Of a DNA stretch of 38,292 bases, positions 8,909 through 16,470 are shown piece by piece (within the stretch, counting starts at the first letter, position 1; every line of letters begins with the position of its first letter). The notes beneath the pieces were generated by a model. The model was given only the letters and a program-made list of their open reading frames with translations, ran no database searches and had not been told where the DNA came from. The stretch is from Acidimicrobiaceae bacterium (GTDB lineage: Bacteria > Actinomycetota > Acidimicrobiia > Acidimicrobiales > RAAP-2), in NCBI GenBank assembly GCA_003161575.1, contig PMOE01000041.1:1-38292 (forward strand), written 5' to 3'. A program made the translations under genes and the position numbers.

Positions 8909-9619
8909 CTAGCCGACGGTAGCGACGGCGATGAGCGTGTCAAACGCCAGCCGGGGCGGCAGGACGTGTTGCACCGAGAACGTTGCGATCTTGCGGGACC
9001 TCGTCGGGCTCGTGTGCCCCGTGAATGTGACGTCGGTAGTCCCGAACCCATTGGCCGCCAACACCTGTCGAAGGGTGTCCTCGCAATACCAGCAGGTGTG
9101 CTCGGGGTGCACCTGGCCGTGGCCGCCGAAGCGGTAGACGAAGTTGCCGACGTAGAAGGCGTTGGGCGTCGTGAGGACGAGTCGGCCGCCGTCGTTCAAG
9201 TGCCGTCGGACGCTCGCAAGGAACCCTCGGACGTCATCGAGGTGCTCGATCAACTCGCCGGCGAACACGACATCGAATCTCCGGTGGAGATCGAAATCGC
9301 GGGCGTCGCCGAGTCTCGCGTCATAGCCCTCCGACTGCAGCTTCTCCACAGTGGCGCCGTTGATGTCGATGCCGACCAGGTCGGAGACCTCCTGGCCCAA
9401 AAGGCCGTGAAGCCAGTCGGGGCGACCGTAACGCGATGCGCACCCGATATCGAGCAGGGACTCACCGCGAATCAGCGGCCTGACGACCTCGAAACGGTCA
9501 CGCAACGAGCCCTCGCCCCACGGCCCGTCGCCCCATTTCGGTTGGAGAAAGTGACCCTTGCCGGAGTTCTCGGCCGGCCTCACAGGCACCTTGACCCGAT
9601 TCGATGTCGAACTCACCAT
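8909..9619 (-). CDS. Class I SAM-dependent methyltransferase
   Basis: 236 residues from the ATG at 9619, preferred over a start 14 codons upstream because AGGGCAGGA directly precedes it. SAM motif I is LLDIGCASRYGRP (about 55-67), the acidic ribose-binding residue lies in VGIDINGATVEKL, and the later motifs are VVFAGELIEHLDD (about 110-122) and LNDGGRLVLTTPN, as in Methyltransf_11/23-type enzymes. The conserved CWYCEDTLRQVL segment near 175 resembles small-molecule or sugar methyltransferases of polysaccharide loci. A methyl group would go to a sugar or a glycan end. It lies 203 bases upstream of the GT-B gene on the same strand, so co-transcription is possible. Confidence 0.85.
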   Translation of the reverse strand: MVSSTSNRVKVPVRPAENSGKGHFLQPKWGDGPWGEGSLRDRFEVVRPLIRGESLLDIGCASRYGRPDWLHGLLGQEVSDLVGIDINGATVEKLQSEGYDARLGDARDFDLHRRFDVVFAGELIEHLDDVRGFLASVRRHLNDGGRLVLTTPNAFYVGNFVYRFGGHGQVHPEHTCWYCEDTLRQVLAANGFGTTDVTFTGHTSPTRSRKIATFSVQHVLPPRLAFDTLIAVATVG

Positions 9620-9990
9620 TCCTGCCCTTCGCCTCTCCGGCCGCCCTGGGGCCGCACCCACCGAGCTCTTCGTGGCCGTGAGGTTACTACCGGCACCGGT
9701 AGTCCGCCCCCAGATGTAGGTGTTGACAAGGCGCGATGATTCCCCGCCCTAGAGATCCTGCCTGGCTCCTCACTGCCCGGCTCGTCGCCGTCGATTTCGC
9801 ACAAGGAACCGTCGGACCTTGAACGCCACGAGATGAAAGCCACCAAGAATCCGCGCGAAGGTGAGCATTTCTCCTCGATGGGCAGTCACCATTCGGAGGG
9901 GGGCAGGGTGCGCAGGCAGAGGGCGGCGCGGTAGCATTCCGTGTTGGCAGCGCCTCGGACAGCCCGAGCAATCTCGAGGAAAGGTGGGCC
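9620..9990. other. Divergent promoter region
   Basis: 371 bases between the minus-strand methyltransferase and the plus-strand GT2 gene. No coding frame is convincing. It must hold promoters for both directions. The clearest box is TAGCAT at 9932-9937 on the plus strand; nothing comparable is visible for the minus strand. Confidence 0.6.
9932..9937 (+). promoter_or_regulatory. Candidate -10 box TAGCAT for GT2 gene
   Basis: The hexamer sits in GCGGTAGCATT, 53 bases upstream of the GT2 ATG. The same 11-mer recurs on the minus strand upstream of the ABC permease gene (around 31809-31819), which suggests a shared promoter element. No -35 box is evident. Confidence 0.4.
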
Positions 9991-10881
9991 ATGACAGACG
10001 GTCGGGGGCGCCGGATCGTGGCCCTTGTGCTCACCCACAATGCACCCCAGTCGCTCGCCCGCTGCCTTAGCGCCATTGCCGCGCAGACGGAGCGGCCTCA
10101 GGGAATAGTGGTCGTCGACAATGCCAGTAATCCGCCCGTGCTGGTCACTCTGCTCCCTCCGGGCGGAGCGCCGACGCAAGTCCTGCGATCCGCCACGAAT
10201 CTCGGGCCGGCTGGGGGGTGGGCCATCGCCTTGCGTGAATTCCTCTCCAGTGATTTCAGCCATGCCTGGGTGATGGATGACGACATCGTCCCCGAGCCCG
10301 AGTGCCTGGCCACCTTGTGGGCGGCAGCCGACGAGGACCCGGCCCGGGCCTTCGTCGTCCCGGCGTCGATCCAACCAGACGGGACCGTCGGCCGGTGGGG
10401 CTCGTGGTGTGGGTTCATGATCGCCCGGGAGATCGTCGAGAAGGTCGGGCTGCCCAGAGAGGAACTCTTCTGGTGGGCCGAGGACACCGAGTACTGCCAT
10501 TGGCGGATCCCCCAGGCGGGCTTCAAGCGGCGTCTCATCGAGGAGGCGGTCGTTCATCACGACGCCATCCGCCAGGGCGGTGAGATGCCGACGTGGAAGT
10601 ACTACTACGAATCCCGCAACATGCTCTATTACCACCTGCACATCATGCACAAGGTGGGCCGTTTTCCTCGTAATTTCTCGAAGCTGGTCGGAAGGGCGGT
10701 CTTTCGACAGAGCCGGGGTCGCCTCCGCTGCCTGGTGGTCATCGCCCGTGGGCTGTTCGATGGCGCCTTCGGCCGACTCGGTATCCGTTATCCGGTGACC
10801 TCGCTGCGCGAGCATGACCTCGCGTCGGCCCGTCCCCTCGCCGGCGTCGGTCCTGACGCCACCGCCCCCGACAAGAGCTGA
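9991..10881 (+). CDS. GT2 glycosyltransferase, GlfT2/rhamnosyltransferase-like
   Basis: 296 residues. The ATG is preceded by GAGGAAAGGTGG. The GT-A fold opens with IVALVLTHNAP, followed by VVVDNASNPP and the metal- and nucleotide-binding triad in WVMDDDIVP (Asp 96-98). The acceptor and base region is FWWAEDTEYCHWR (about 165-177). After it come WKYYYESRNMLYY and a C-terminal RGLFDGAFGRLG segment shared with the two other GT2 proteins in this window. This architecture matches galactofuranosyl- or rhamnosyltransferase-type GT2 enzymes, which extend lipid-linked glycans on the cytoplasmic face. The actual donor is unknown. It ends 32 bases from the convergent repeat-protein gene. Confidence 0.9.
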   Translation: MTDGRGRRIVALVLTHNAPQSLARCLSAIAAQTERPQGIVVVDNASNPPVLVTLLPPGGAPTQVLRSATNLGPAGGWAIALREFLSSDFSHAWVMDDDIVPEPECLATLWAAADEDPARAFVVPASIQPDGTVGRWGSWCGFMIAREIVEKVGLPREELFWWAEDTEYCHWRIPQAGFKRRLIEEAVVHHDAIRQGGEMPTWKYYYESRNMLYYHLHIMHKVGRFPRNFSKLVGRAVFRQSRGRLRCLVVIARGLFDGAFGRLGIRYPVTSLREHDLASARPLAGVGPDATAPDKS

Positions 10882-10913
10882 CCCGGACCAGGGCGCACCT
10901 TGCGTTCCGGTCG

Positions 10914-12419
10914 CTACCCGTCCAAGGTCGCGGCCATGCCCACCATGGGTTGGTTGAGGTGGAGCCCACCCATGGATCCGTAGAACTGGGCATCACCGAA
11001 TGCGAAGACTCCACCGTCGGTCGCGACGAGGAGGTAGCCGAGTCCGTCCGCGGTCGCCGTCATGCCCACCATCGGTTTGTTGAGGCGCAGGCCACCCATG
11101 GAGCCATAGAACGGTGCATCGCCGTAAGCGAAGATCCCGCCATCTGTGGCGTCAAGCCAATAGCCACCGCCGTCGTCGGTGGCGGCAATTCCGACGACCG
11201 GCGCCCGCAGGTGGATACTCCCGGCCGATCCGTCGAAGGGCGCGTTGAACGAGAAGACCCCGCCGTCGGCACCTACCTCCCAGTACCCGCCGGTCGCCGG
11301 ATCGGTAGCGATCCCGACGATCGGTTGATTCAGCGGCCTGTTCCCCATCGATCCGTAGAAGTGCGCGTCGCCGAAGGAAAAGATCCCCCCGTCTTGGCCA
11401 ACCAGCCAATAGCCCTGTCCGTCGGGCGTTATTGCCATTCCGACGACCGGTTGATTCAGCGGCCTGTTCCCCATCGATCCGTAGAAGTGCGCGTCGCCGA
11501 ACGCGAAGACACCGCCGTCAGAGGCCACGAGCCAGTACCCGCCCCCGTTAATGGTAGAGGCCATGCCGACGACGGGCTGGTTGATGGGATGGCCACCCAT
11601 CGAGCCGAAGAAGGACGCTCCGCCGAACGTAAAGACACCGCCATCTCTGGCCACCGTCCAATACCCTTGAGCAAACGCACCAGGGTTCGAACTGCCACCG
11701 ACCGCAACGTTGGCGGGCGCTGGGGTCCAGGTGGTCACTCCCTGGGCCCGGACATAGAACGAGTAGTACTCCGGGATGAGCGGATGGGGGTCGGCCGGCA
11801 AAACGACGGCCATCGATGCGTTGCCGCTTGCGCACGGGAGGGTGACCGGCAAGCCATTCACCGCCGGCTTGGCGGTAAAGAGACAGGTTTGGGCATTGGT
11901 CGCCGAGACGTTCACGGTGACCGATCCGCCGGCGTTGGGAAGAACCGGCGGGTTCGCCGTGATCTGGGCCTTCGGGCGCGGCACGGGCGCCACGATCACC
12001 CTTTCTTGGCCGGACGTCCACACCCCCGTTCCCACGGCACGTACGCGGAACGTGTAGATATTATTCGACGGCGTCTGATTCGCCGGGAGAATCACGTTTG
12101 TCGACGCCGTACCGCTCGCACAGGGAAGGGTCACGGGCAGCCCGACGACGCTCGGGTCCGAAAAGAACGTGCAGGTGGTCGCCAAGGTTGACGTAGCCGA
12201 GAGGTTCACGCTCCCACCCGTGAAGGGGAGCCCCGTCGGTGTGACGGTGATTTGCGCGCTCGTGTGCGCCGCGGGAATCGCTGCGCCAGCTCCGGGCACC
12301 GCGACGCCAACTCCGGCCAACGAACCAACTGCCCCAGCCAACGCGACCACGCCAACGGCGAGCACGCGAGGGACCGCGGGGTGCCAGCCGTCGCCGAGAA
12401 GTCCCGTCCCCCTGTGCAT
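10914..12419 (-). CDS. Secreted Ig-like plus six GYWL-repeat protein
   Basis: 501 residues from the ATG at 12419, with GGAGG about 8 bases upstream; the open frame upstream of this is low-complexity and rejected. Residues about 18-48 are a signal peptide (VLAVGVVALAGAVGSLAGVGVAVP split around A/G residues). Residues about 54-235 are two Ig-like modules that share VxGLPVTLPCASG and a YxFxVRAxGxxxWT ending, each with a Cys pair. Residues about 252-501 are six units of about 42 residues with the core GYWLVASDGGVFAFGDAHFYGSMG; the last ends at the stop codon. The repeat family is common in secreted actinobacterial surface proteins and is probably a beta-propeller-like binding module. No catalytic residues are recognised. 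Confidence 0.88.
   Translation of the reverse strand: MHRGTGLLGDGWHPAVPRVLAVGVVALAGAVGSLAGVGVAVPGAGAAIPAAHTSAQITVTPTGLPFTGGSVNLSATSTLATTCTFFSDPSVVGLPVTLPCASGTASTNVILPANQTPSNNIYTFRVRAVGTGVWTSGQERVIVAPVPRPKAQITANPPVLPNAGGSVTVNVSATNAQTCLFTAKPAVNGLPVTLPCASGNASMAVVLPADPHPLIPEYYSFYVRAQGVTTWTPAPANVAVGGSSNPGAFAQGYWTVARDGGVFTFGGASFFGSMGGHPINQPVVGMASTINGGGYWLVASDGGVFAFGDAHFYGSMGNRPLNQPVVGMAITPDGQGYWLVGQDGGIFSFGDAHFYGSMGNRPLNQPIVGIATDPATGGYWEVGADGGVFSFNAPFDGSAGSIHLRAPVVGIAATDDGGGYWLDATDGGIFAYGDAPFYGSMGGLRLNKPMVGMTATADGLGYLLVATDGGVFAFGDAQFYGSMGGLHLNQPMVGMAATLDG
11322..11501 (-). repeat. 54-base exact direct repeat within GYWL-repeat gene
   Basis: Positions 11322-11375 and 11448-11501 are identical over 54 bases with an offset of 126 bases (42 codons), one repeat unit. 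They encode the FGDAHFYGSMGNRPLNQP part of units 2 and 3. The remaining units have diverged at silent sites, so this pair is the result of a recent duplication or conversion. Confidence 0.9.
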
Positions 12420-12842
12420 CCGCCCCCCTCCAGTCCCGCTGCAGCTTCTCGACCCGCTTGTGCACCGCTCCACCCAGGAAAACCGAAAATAATGCCTGCC
12501 CGGGACACCTGGGACTGTACCCGAGACCGGCACTGCTCGGCCCATCGCCCCGGGCGGTCCGTGTGGGGCGGGCGGGGGATCCGGCGTAGCCGACCAGTGT
12601 TCGCCGTCCTCCGATGCACGATCACCGAGGTGACCAGGGACTATCTGCCTGTGGGCCCGAGGAGGTGGCATCACGCCGCCGGGAGGACGATCTCGGGAAT
12701 GACCGGTCGTGCGCGGTCGACCTCGGACGCCGGATTCCGACACGCCCGTTGGAGGTCGCAGAGGCCCGATTCGGATCGCCCGGACCCACAGGGTCGCCGA
12801 CGAACCTCTGGTGCCCGTGGGCCTCCGAGTGCCGACGTTCTC
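12420..12842. other. Intergenic region between two minus-strand genes
   Basis: 423 bases with no believable coding frame. It is the upstream region of the GYWL-repeat gene. The hexamer TATTTT on the minus strand at 12486-12491, in an otherwise GC-rich setting, lies 66 bases upstream of that gene's ATG and is the best -10 candidate, with low confidence. Confidence 0.5.
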
Positions 12843-13148
12843 CTAGTGCCCGGGATCCTCGGGCGTCGTAGGCGGCGACGCCAGCAAATCGCCGGCCGAC
12901 GAGGCTGCCGGGACCGCCGCTGGTGCGTCCTGGCGCCGGAAACGCACGGCCAGCAGCCCAGCGGCGACGAAAGCCACGACAGCAACCAATGCTGCGACCG
13001 CGCCCCGTTTGTGGTAGTGGCCAGCCCCCGCATGGTGGCCAGGAATGAAGCTCGGCAACGAGTGAATCGGGACCGTCAGATATTCGATCGCCACGACCGC
13101 CGCCAGCACGCCGATGATCACCAACACAACAACAAGCACCCATTTCAT
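12843..13148 (-). CDS. Small two-helix membrane protein with His-rich loop
   Basis: 101 residues from the ATG at 13148. Helix 1 is about residues 2-22 (KWVLVVVLVIIGVLAAVVAI). A loop containing PGHHAGAGHYHKRG (about 38-51) follows, then helix 2 (AVAALVAVVAFVAAGLLAV, about 52-70), then a Pro/Ala/Ser-rich tail of about 30 residues. The start was chosen because the MKW...hydrophobic N-terminus is typical and a TAGTGT box ends 8 bases upstream, implying a leaderless mRNA; no SD is present. It matches no family I know. The four histidines could bind metal, but this is only a possibility. High third-position GC supports coding. Confidence 0.6.
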   Translation of the reverse strand: MKWVLVVVLVIIGVLAAVVAIEYLTVPIHSLPSFIPGHHAGAGHYHKRGAVAALVAVVAFVAAGLLAVRFRRQDAPAAVPAASSAGDLLASPPTTPEDPGH

Positions 13149-13156
13149 GGGGTCGT

Positions 13157-13162
13157 ACACTA
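13157..13162 (-). promoter_or_regulatory. Candidate -10 box, leaderless start of small membrane protein
   Basis: TAGTGT on the minus strand ends 8 bases before the ATG at 13148, so the transcript would begin one or two bases before the start codon. No SD is present, which agrees with a leaderless mRNA. Confidence 0.4.
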
Positions 13163-13524
13163 ACAAACCCGCCTGCTCCGCGCCGAGAGGCCTCGTGCCT
13201 CGCCCCTGGGTGCTCCGCCCTCGAACGGGCATGGATCCGAGGTGCGGACACGCAACGAAGCGGTTCCACGCCTGTCACCGTGCCTACGGACCAGAAGATT
13301 GCCGCTCGCTCGGTGTACCGACCAATAGCCGAGTCAGCCGGCCAGAGCTCACCACGCCCCGGCGGGGAATGACGGGCAGTCGTCCTGTTGCGCTGGGAGA
13401 CGGTCGAGAAAGCATCGGCGATGTCATCGTCTTTAGGTGCATCGGAGACTGCTTCGCGATAGTGGCGCCATAGAGCGCAGGATCGCCGAGAGTGACGCGG
13501 GGCCTGTCCACCTCGATCGCGCCG

Positions 13525-13530
13525 TAGACT
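13525..13530 (+). promoter_or_regulatory. Candidate -10 box for the GNAT-PGT-aminotransferase unit
   Basis: TAGACT lies 66 bases upstream of the ATG at 13597 and fits TANNNT. No -35 element is clear. If used, it gives a leader of about 60 bases carrying the GGAGGA SD. Confidence 0.3.
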
Positions 13531-13596
13531 TGCATCGATGCCGGGCACGGGGCGGCGCCGAGGGCTCGTTTCGGTGGGGTCGGAGGAACAACGACG

Positions 13597-14331
13597 ATGG
13601 TCTCCAACGAACGCGGACGCCGGACGCCCTCCGCCCCGGCGGGTATTTCTCGGATTCCAGAGCGGGGCACCCCCAGCCAACGAACCAATCCGATGAGCCG
13701 ATGCTCGTCGATCGTGGTGCGAGCCGGGGGTGACCCCGACTCGGAAAGCGCTGCGACATTGCACGCCGGCCAGATCACCGAGGGTTTCCTGTCCTCCCTC
13801 GGACCACGTTTCCTACGCCGCTTGTATCGCCGGATTGGCCGGATGCCGACATCGTTCCTCCTCGTTGCCCACGACGGAGGCCGCACGGTCGGGTTCGTCG
13901 CCGGCTCGACCGACCTAGCCGGTCTCTACCGTCGTTTTCTGTGGCGCGATGGCCTGGGCGCAGCCTGCTCGGCCGCCGGCTCGCTTTTCCGTGCGCCGCG
14001 CCGAACGCTCGAGACATTGCGGCATCGAAACTCGGGCGGGGCCGGAATCGGTGAAGGGGCCGAACTGCTGTCCATCGCCGTCGATCCGGCGTGGCAGGGA
14101 CGAGGGGTGGGGCGTCTCTTGGTGACCGCATTTCTCGGCGAAGTACACCAGCGGAATTTGGACGCAGCTCACGTCGTGGTGGGGGCCGACAATGGGCCCG
14201 CCATCGCCCTGTACGAGCACGCCGGGTTTGTGGCCGTCGACACGTTTGAGTTGCATGCCGGCACCGTGTCGATGCTCATGCAGTGGCACCGCCTTACTCG
14301 TTCGCCGGAGACCGGGGCGGGGCCGCCGTGA
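13597..14331 (+). CDS. GNAT-family N-acyltransferase
   Basis: 244 residues. The ATG at 13597 has a GGAGGA SD 9 bases upstream. The first ~35 residues are low-complexity, and an internal ATG at 13693 is an alternative start without SD. GNAT motifs: the hydrophobic strand FLLVAHDGGRTVGFVAGS (about 88-105), the pyrophosphate-binding loop DPAWQGRGVGRLL (about 165-177), and NGPAIALYEHAGF (about 205-217). An Arg-rich helical insert (about 110-145) sits between the first strands, as in GNAT proteins of polysaccharide loci. It probably N-acylates a nucleotide-linked amino sugar made by the downstream aminotransferase, as PglD or PseH do in related pathways. Its stop overlaps the next start as GTGA. 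Confidence 0.8.
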   Translation: MVSNERGRRTPSAPAGISRIPERGTPSQRTNPMSRCSSIVVRAGGDPDSESAATLHAGQITEGFLSSLGPRFLRRLYRRIGRMPTSFLLVAHDGGRTVGFVAGSTDLAGLYRRFLWRDGLGAACSAAGSLFRAPRRTLETLRHRNSGGAGIGEGAELLSIAVDPAWQGRGVGRLLVTAFLGEVHQRNLDAAHVVVGADNGPAIALYEHAGFVAVDTFELHAGTVSMLMQWHRLTRSPETGAGPP

Positions 14332-15290
14332 CCAATCTCGTCATTGCCGTCGTCTCCCTCGGCATCGCGCTGGTGGTGACGCCGGTCGTGATCATTGCGG
14401 CTCGCCGGACCGGAGTCATGGACCGGCCGGGGGCCCTCAAGCCCCAGTCGCACCCCGTCCCCTACCTTGGCGGGGTGGCGGTCTTTGCCGGTGCCGCGGT
14501 CGGCGCACTGGCCGGGCGGCCGACTCTCCTCGTGCCCTTGGGGATGGCTCTGGTTTTGGGCGTGGCCGACGACCGGTTCGAGCTCTCCCCGTGGGTGCGG
14601 CTGGCGGGTCAGTTCTTCGTAGGGGCTGCGGTCGTGGTGACCTGCCCGGTCCACCTGCCCGGCGTCGCCGCCGCGACGACCATCATCGTCGTGAGCGTTC
14701 TCCTGATCAACGGCGTGAACCTCCTCGACGGCCTGGACTTGTTGGCGGGCGGCGTGGTCGCGGTGGCGGCGCTGGCCTTTGCCCTGTTGCTAGGCGGGTG
14801 GGGTCGCCATCTCGGGGTGGCCCTCGCTGCCGCGCTCGTTGGCTTCCTCGCCTACAACCGGCCTCCCGCCCGGGTCTACCTCGGAGACGGAGGCTCGTAC
14901 CTCCTCGGCACCGCCCTGGCCGTGCTCCTGGCCGCGACCTGGGCGCCGGGCGTCCCGGCCTCACGGGCGGCGGCCGCCCTGGCGCTGGTGGCCATCCCGG
15001 CGGCAGAGGTCGCCTTCGCCGTGGTCCGCCGCTGGCGCGGGCATCGTTCGCTCGTCACCGGCGACCGCGGCCATCCCTACGACCGTCTCGTGGCATCCGG
15101 ATGGCCCCGGCCGGCCGCCAGCCTGGCCTACGTGGCCATGGAAGGGATTCTCGCCACGGCCGCGGTCATCGCCGGGCTACGGGCGTCGGTCGCCGCCGCC
15201 ATGGTCGTCGATGTGGCGGGGGCCGCTCTGCTGGTGGCGTCGGCCGCGGTGACCGGCGCCCTTGCCCCCGACGAGGATGCCCGGACGTGA
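14328..15290 (+). CDS. WecA/MraY-type polyprenyl-phosphate sugar-1-phosphate transferase
   Basis: 320 residues from a GTG at 14328 that overlaps the GNAT stop by 4 bases (GTGA). It is polytopic with about 10 hydrophobic segments. Family motifs: DRPGALKPQSHPVPYLGG (about 32-49), ADDRFELSP with the Mg-binding Asp pair, NGVNLLDGLDLLAGG (about 128-142), YLGDGGSYLLG (about 184-194), and a late DRGHPYDRL loop that replaces the HxHHR-type signature of WecA. It transfers a sugar-1-phosphate from a UDP-sugar to undecaprenyl or decaprenyl phosphate, starting glycan assembly at the inner membrane. Because it sits between an acyltransferase and an aminotransferase, an acylated amino sugar is the likely first sugar; this is inference. 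Confidence 0.9.
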   Translation: MTNLVIAVVSLGIALVVTPVVIIAARRTGVMDRPGALKPQSHPVPYLGGVAVFAGAAVGALAGRPTLLVPLGMALVLGVADDRFELSPWVRLAGQFFVGAAVVVTCPVHLPGVAAATTIIVVSVLLINGVNLLDGLDLLAGGVVAVAALAFALLLGGWGRHLGVALAAALVGFLAYNRPPARVYLGDGGSYLLGTALAVLLAATWAPGVPASRAAAALALVAIPAAEVAFAVVRRWRGHRSLVTGDRGHPYDRLVASGWPRPAASLAYVAMEGILATAAVIAGLRASVAAAMVVDVAGAALLVASAAVTGALAPDEDART

Positions 15291-16411
15291 CCAGGATCTA
15301 TCTGTCGCCACCCGACGTCGGTCCCGAGGAGCGACGCATGTTGTTGGAGGCGTTCGACTCGAACTGGATCGCCCCACTCGGGCCCGACGTCGATGCCTTC
15401 GAACGCGAGCTCGCCGAACGGGTCGGTGTCGGACACGCTGTTGCTCTTTCGAGCGGGACGGCGGCCCTGCACCTGGCGCTGTTGTTGGCCGGGGTGGGGG
15501 CGGGCGACGACGTCCTCGTCCCCTCCTTTACCTTTGTGGCCACGGCCAGCGCCGTCTGCTATCTCGGGGCCCGACCGGTCTTGGTGGACTGTTCGGCATC
15601 CAACTGGAACTTGGATCCGGCCCTCATCGCCACTGAACTCAAGGACCGGGCCCGGCGGGGCACCCTGCCAGCCGCGGTGGTCACCGTCGACCTCTACGGT
15701 CAGGCGGCTGACTACGAACCGCTGGTGGCGCTCTGCACGGACTACGAGATCCCACTGATCGAGGACGCCGCCGAAGCGTTGGGCGCCTCCTACAAGGGAC
15801 GCGCGACGGGATCGTTCGGGCTTGCGGGGGTGTTCTCGTTCAACGGCAACAAGATCATCACAACCAGCGGTGGGGGCATGCTCGTCACCGAATCGGCCGA
15901 GATGGCTGAGGGCGCCCGCCACCTGGCCACCCAGGCCCGCGATCCGTTCCCCCACTACCAACACTCGGCCCTCGGTTTCAACTATCGGCTGAGCAATCTG
16001 CTGGCGGCCTTGGGACGGGCTCAGCTCCACAGCCTCGATGACCGGGTGGCGCGGCGTCGTCAGATCAACGGCTTCTACCGAGAGGCCCTGAGCGGCCTGC
16101 CCGGGGTGACCTTCATGCCGGTCGCCTCATACGGCGAGCCCAATCATTGGCTGACCTGCATCCTCATCGACCCCGAGGCCTTCGGGGCCGATCGAGAGGC
16201 CATCCGGTTGGTTCTCGAGGCCGTCGACATCGAATCCCGTCCGCTGTGGAAGCCGCTCCACCTACAACCGCTGTTCGCCGACGCGCCGGGGCTGGGCGGC
16301 GCGGTCTGCGCCGGCATCTTCGAGCGTGGACTCTGCCTACCCAGTGGCTCGGCTCTTTCGGAGAGCGATCTAGCCCGGGTCGCAGAGGCGATCCACACCT
16401 GTGCCCGTTAG
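15287..16411 (+). CDS. DegT/DnrJ/EryC1 aminotransferase, PglE-like
   Basis: 374 residues from a GTG at 15287 that overlaps the previous stop as GTGA. A far longer reading of this frame begins inside the GNAT gene and is a shadow. The N-terminus LSPPDVGPEERRMLLEAF...NWIAPLGPDVD matches PglE-like sugar aminotransferases. PLP residues: GTAALHLAL (phosphate contacts), LIEDAAEALGA (Asp contacting the pyridine N), and Lys189 in FSFNGNKIITTSGGG as the Schiff-base lysine. The length is normal for the family. It transfers an amino group from glutamate to a 4-keto sugar nucleotide. A 4,6-dehydratase to supply the keto sugar is not in this window. With the two coupled genes it resembles a bacillosamine-type route. 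Confidence 0.9.
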   Translation: MTRIYLSPPDVGPEERRMLLEAFDSNWIAPLGPDVDAFERELAERVGVGHAVALSSGTAALHLALLLAGVGAGDDVLVPSFTFVATASAVCYLGARPVLVDCSASNWNLDPALIATELKDRARRGTLPAAVVTVDLYGQAADYEPLVALCTDYEIPLIEDAAEALGASYKGRATGSFGLAGVFSFNGNKIITTSGGGMLVTESAEMAEGARHLATQARDPFPHYQHSALGFNYRLSNLLAALGRAQLHSLDDRVARRRQINGFYREALSGLPGVTFMPVASYGEPNHWLTCILIDPEAFGADREAIRLVLEAVDIESRPLWKPLHLQPLFADAPGLGGAVCAGIFERGLCLPSGSALSESDLARVAEAIHTCAR

Positions 16412-16470
16412 CCCGGGCCGCCTCCGGTGACCAGATCGAGAAGGCGAGTCTCGCGGGTCGCCGGCGCCGC

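Larger units (their letters stand above)
13149..13596. other. Divergent promoter region upstream of glycan trio
   Basis: 448 bases between the small membrane protein (minus) and the GNAT gene (plus). Open frames in it lack protein character. It holds TAGTGT (13157-13162, minus) and TAGACT (13525-13530, plus), both TANNNT-type boxes at plausible distances from their genes. Confidence 0.5.

Noticed and set aside
10882-10913. Terminator between the convergent GT2 and repeat-protein genes
   Set aside because: CCGGA and TCCGG arms can pair but the interior is weak and no T run exists on either strand.
12622-13764. 380-codon minus-strand frame
   Set aside because: Arg/Ser-rich without motif; conflicts with the small membrane protein and with the GNAT gene.
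14192-15286. Long upstream extension of the aminotransferase frame
   Set aside because: It is the off-frame reading of the GNAT and WecA/MraY-like genes; the aminotransferase starts at the GTG at 15287.
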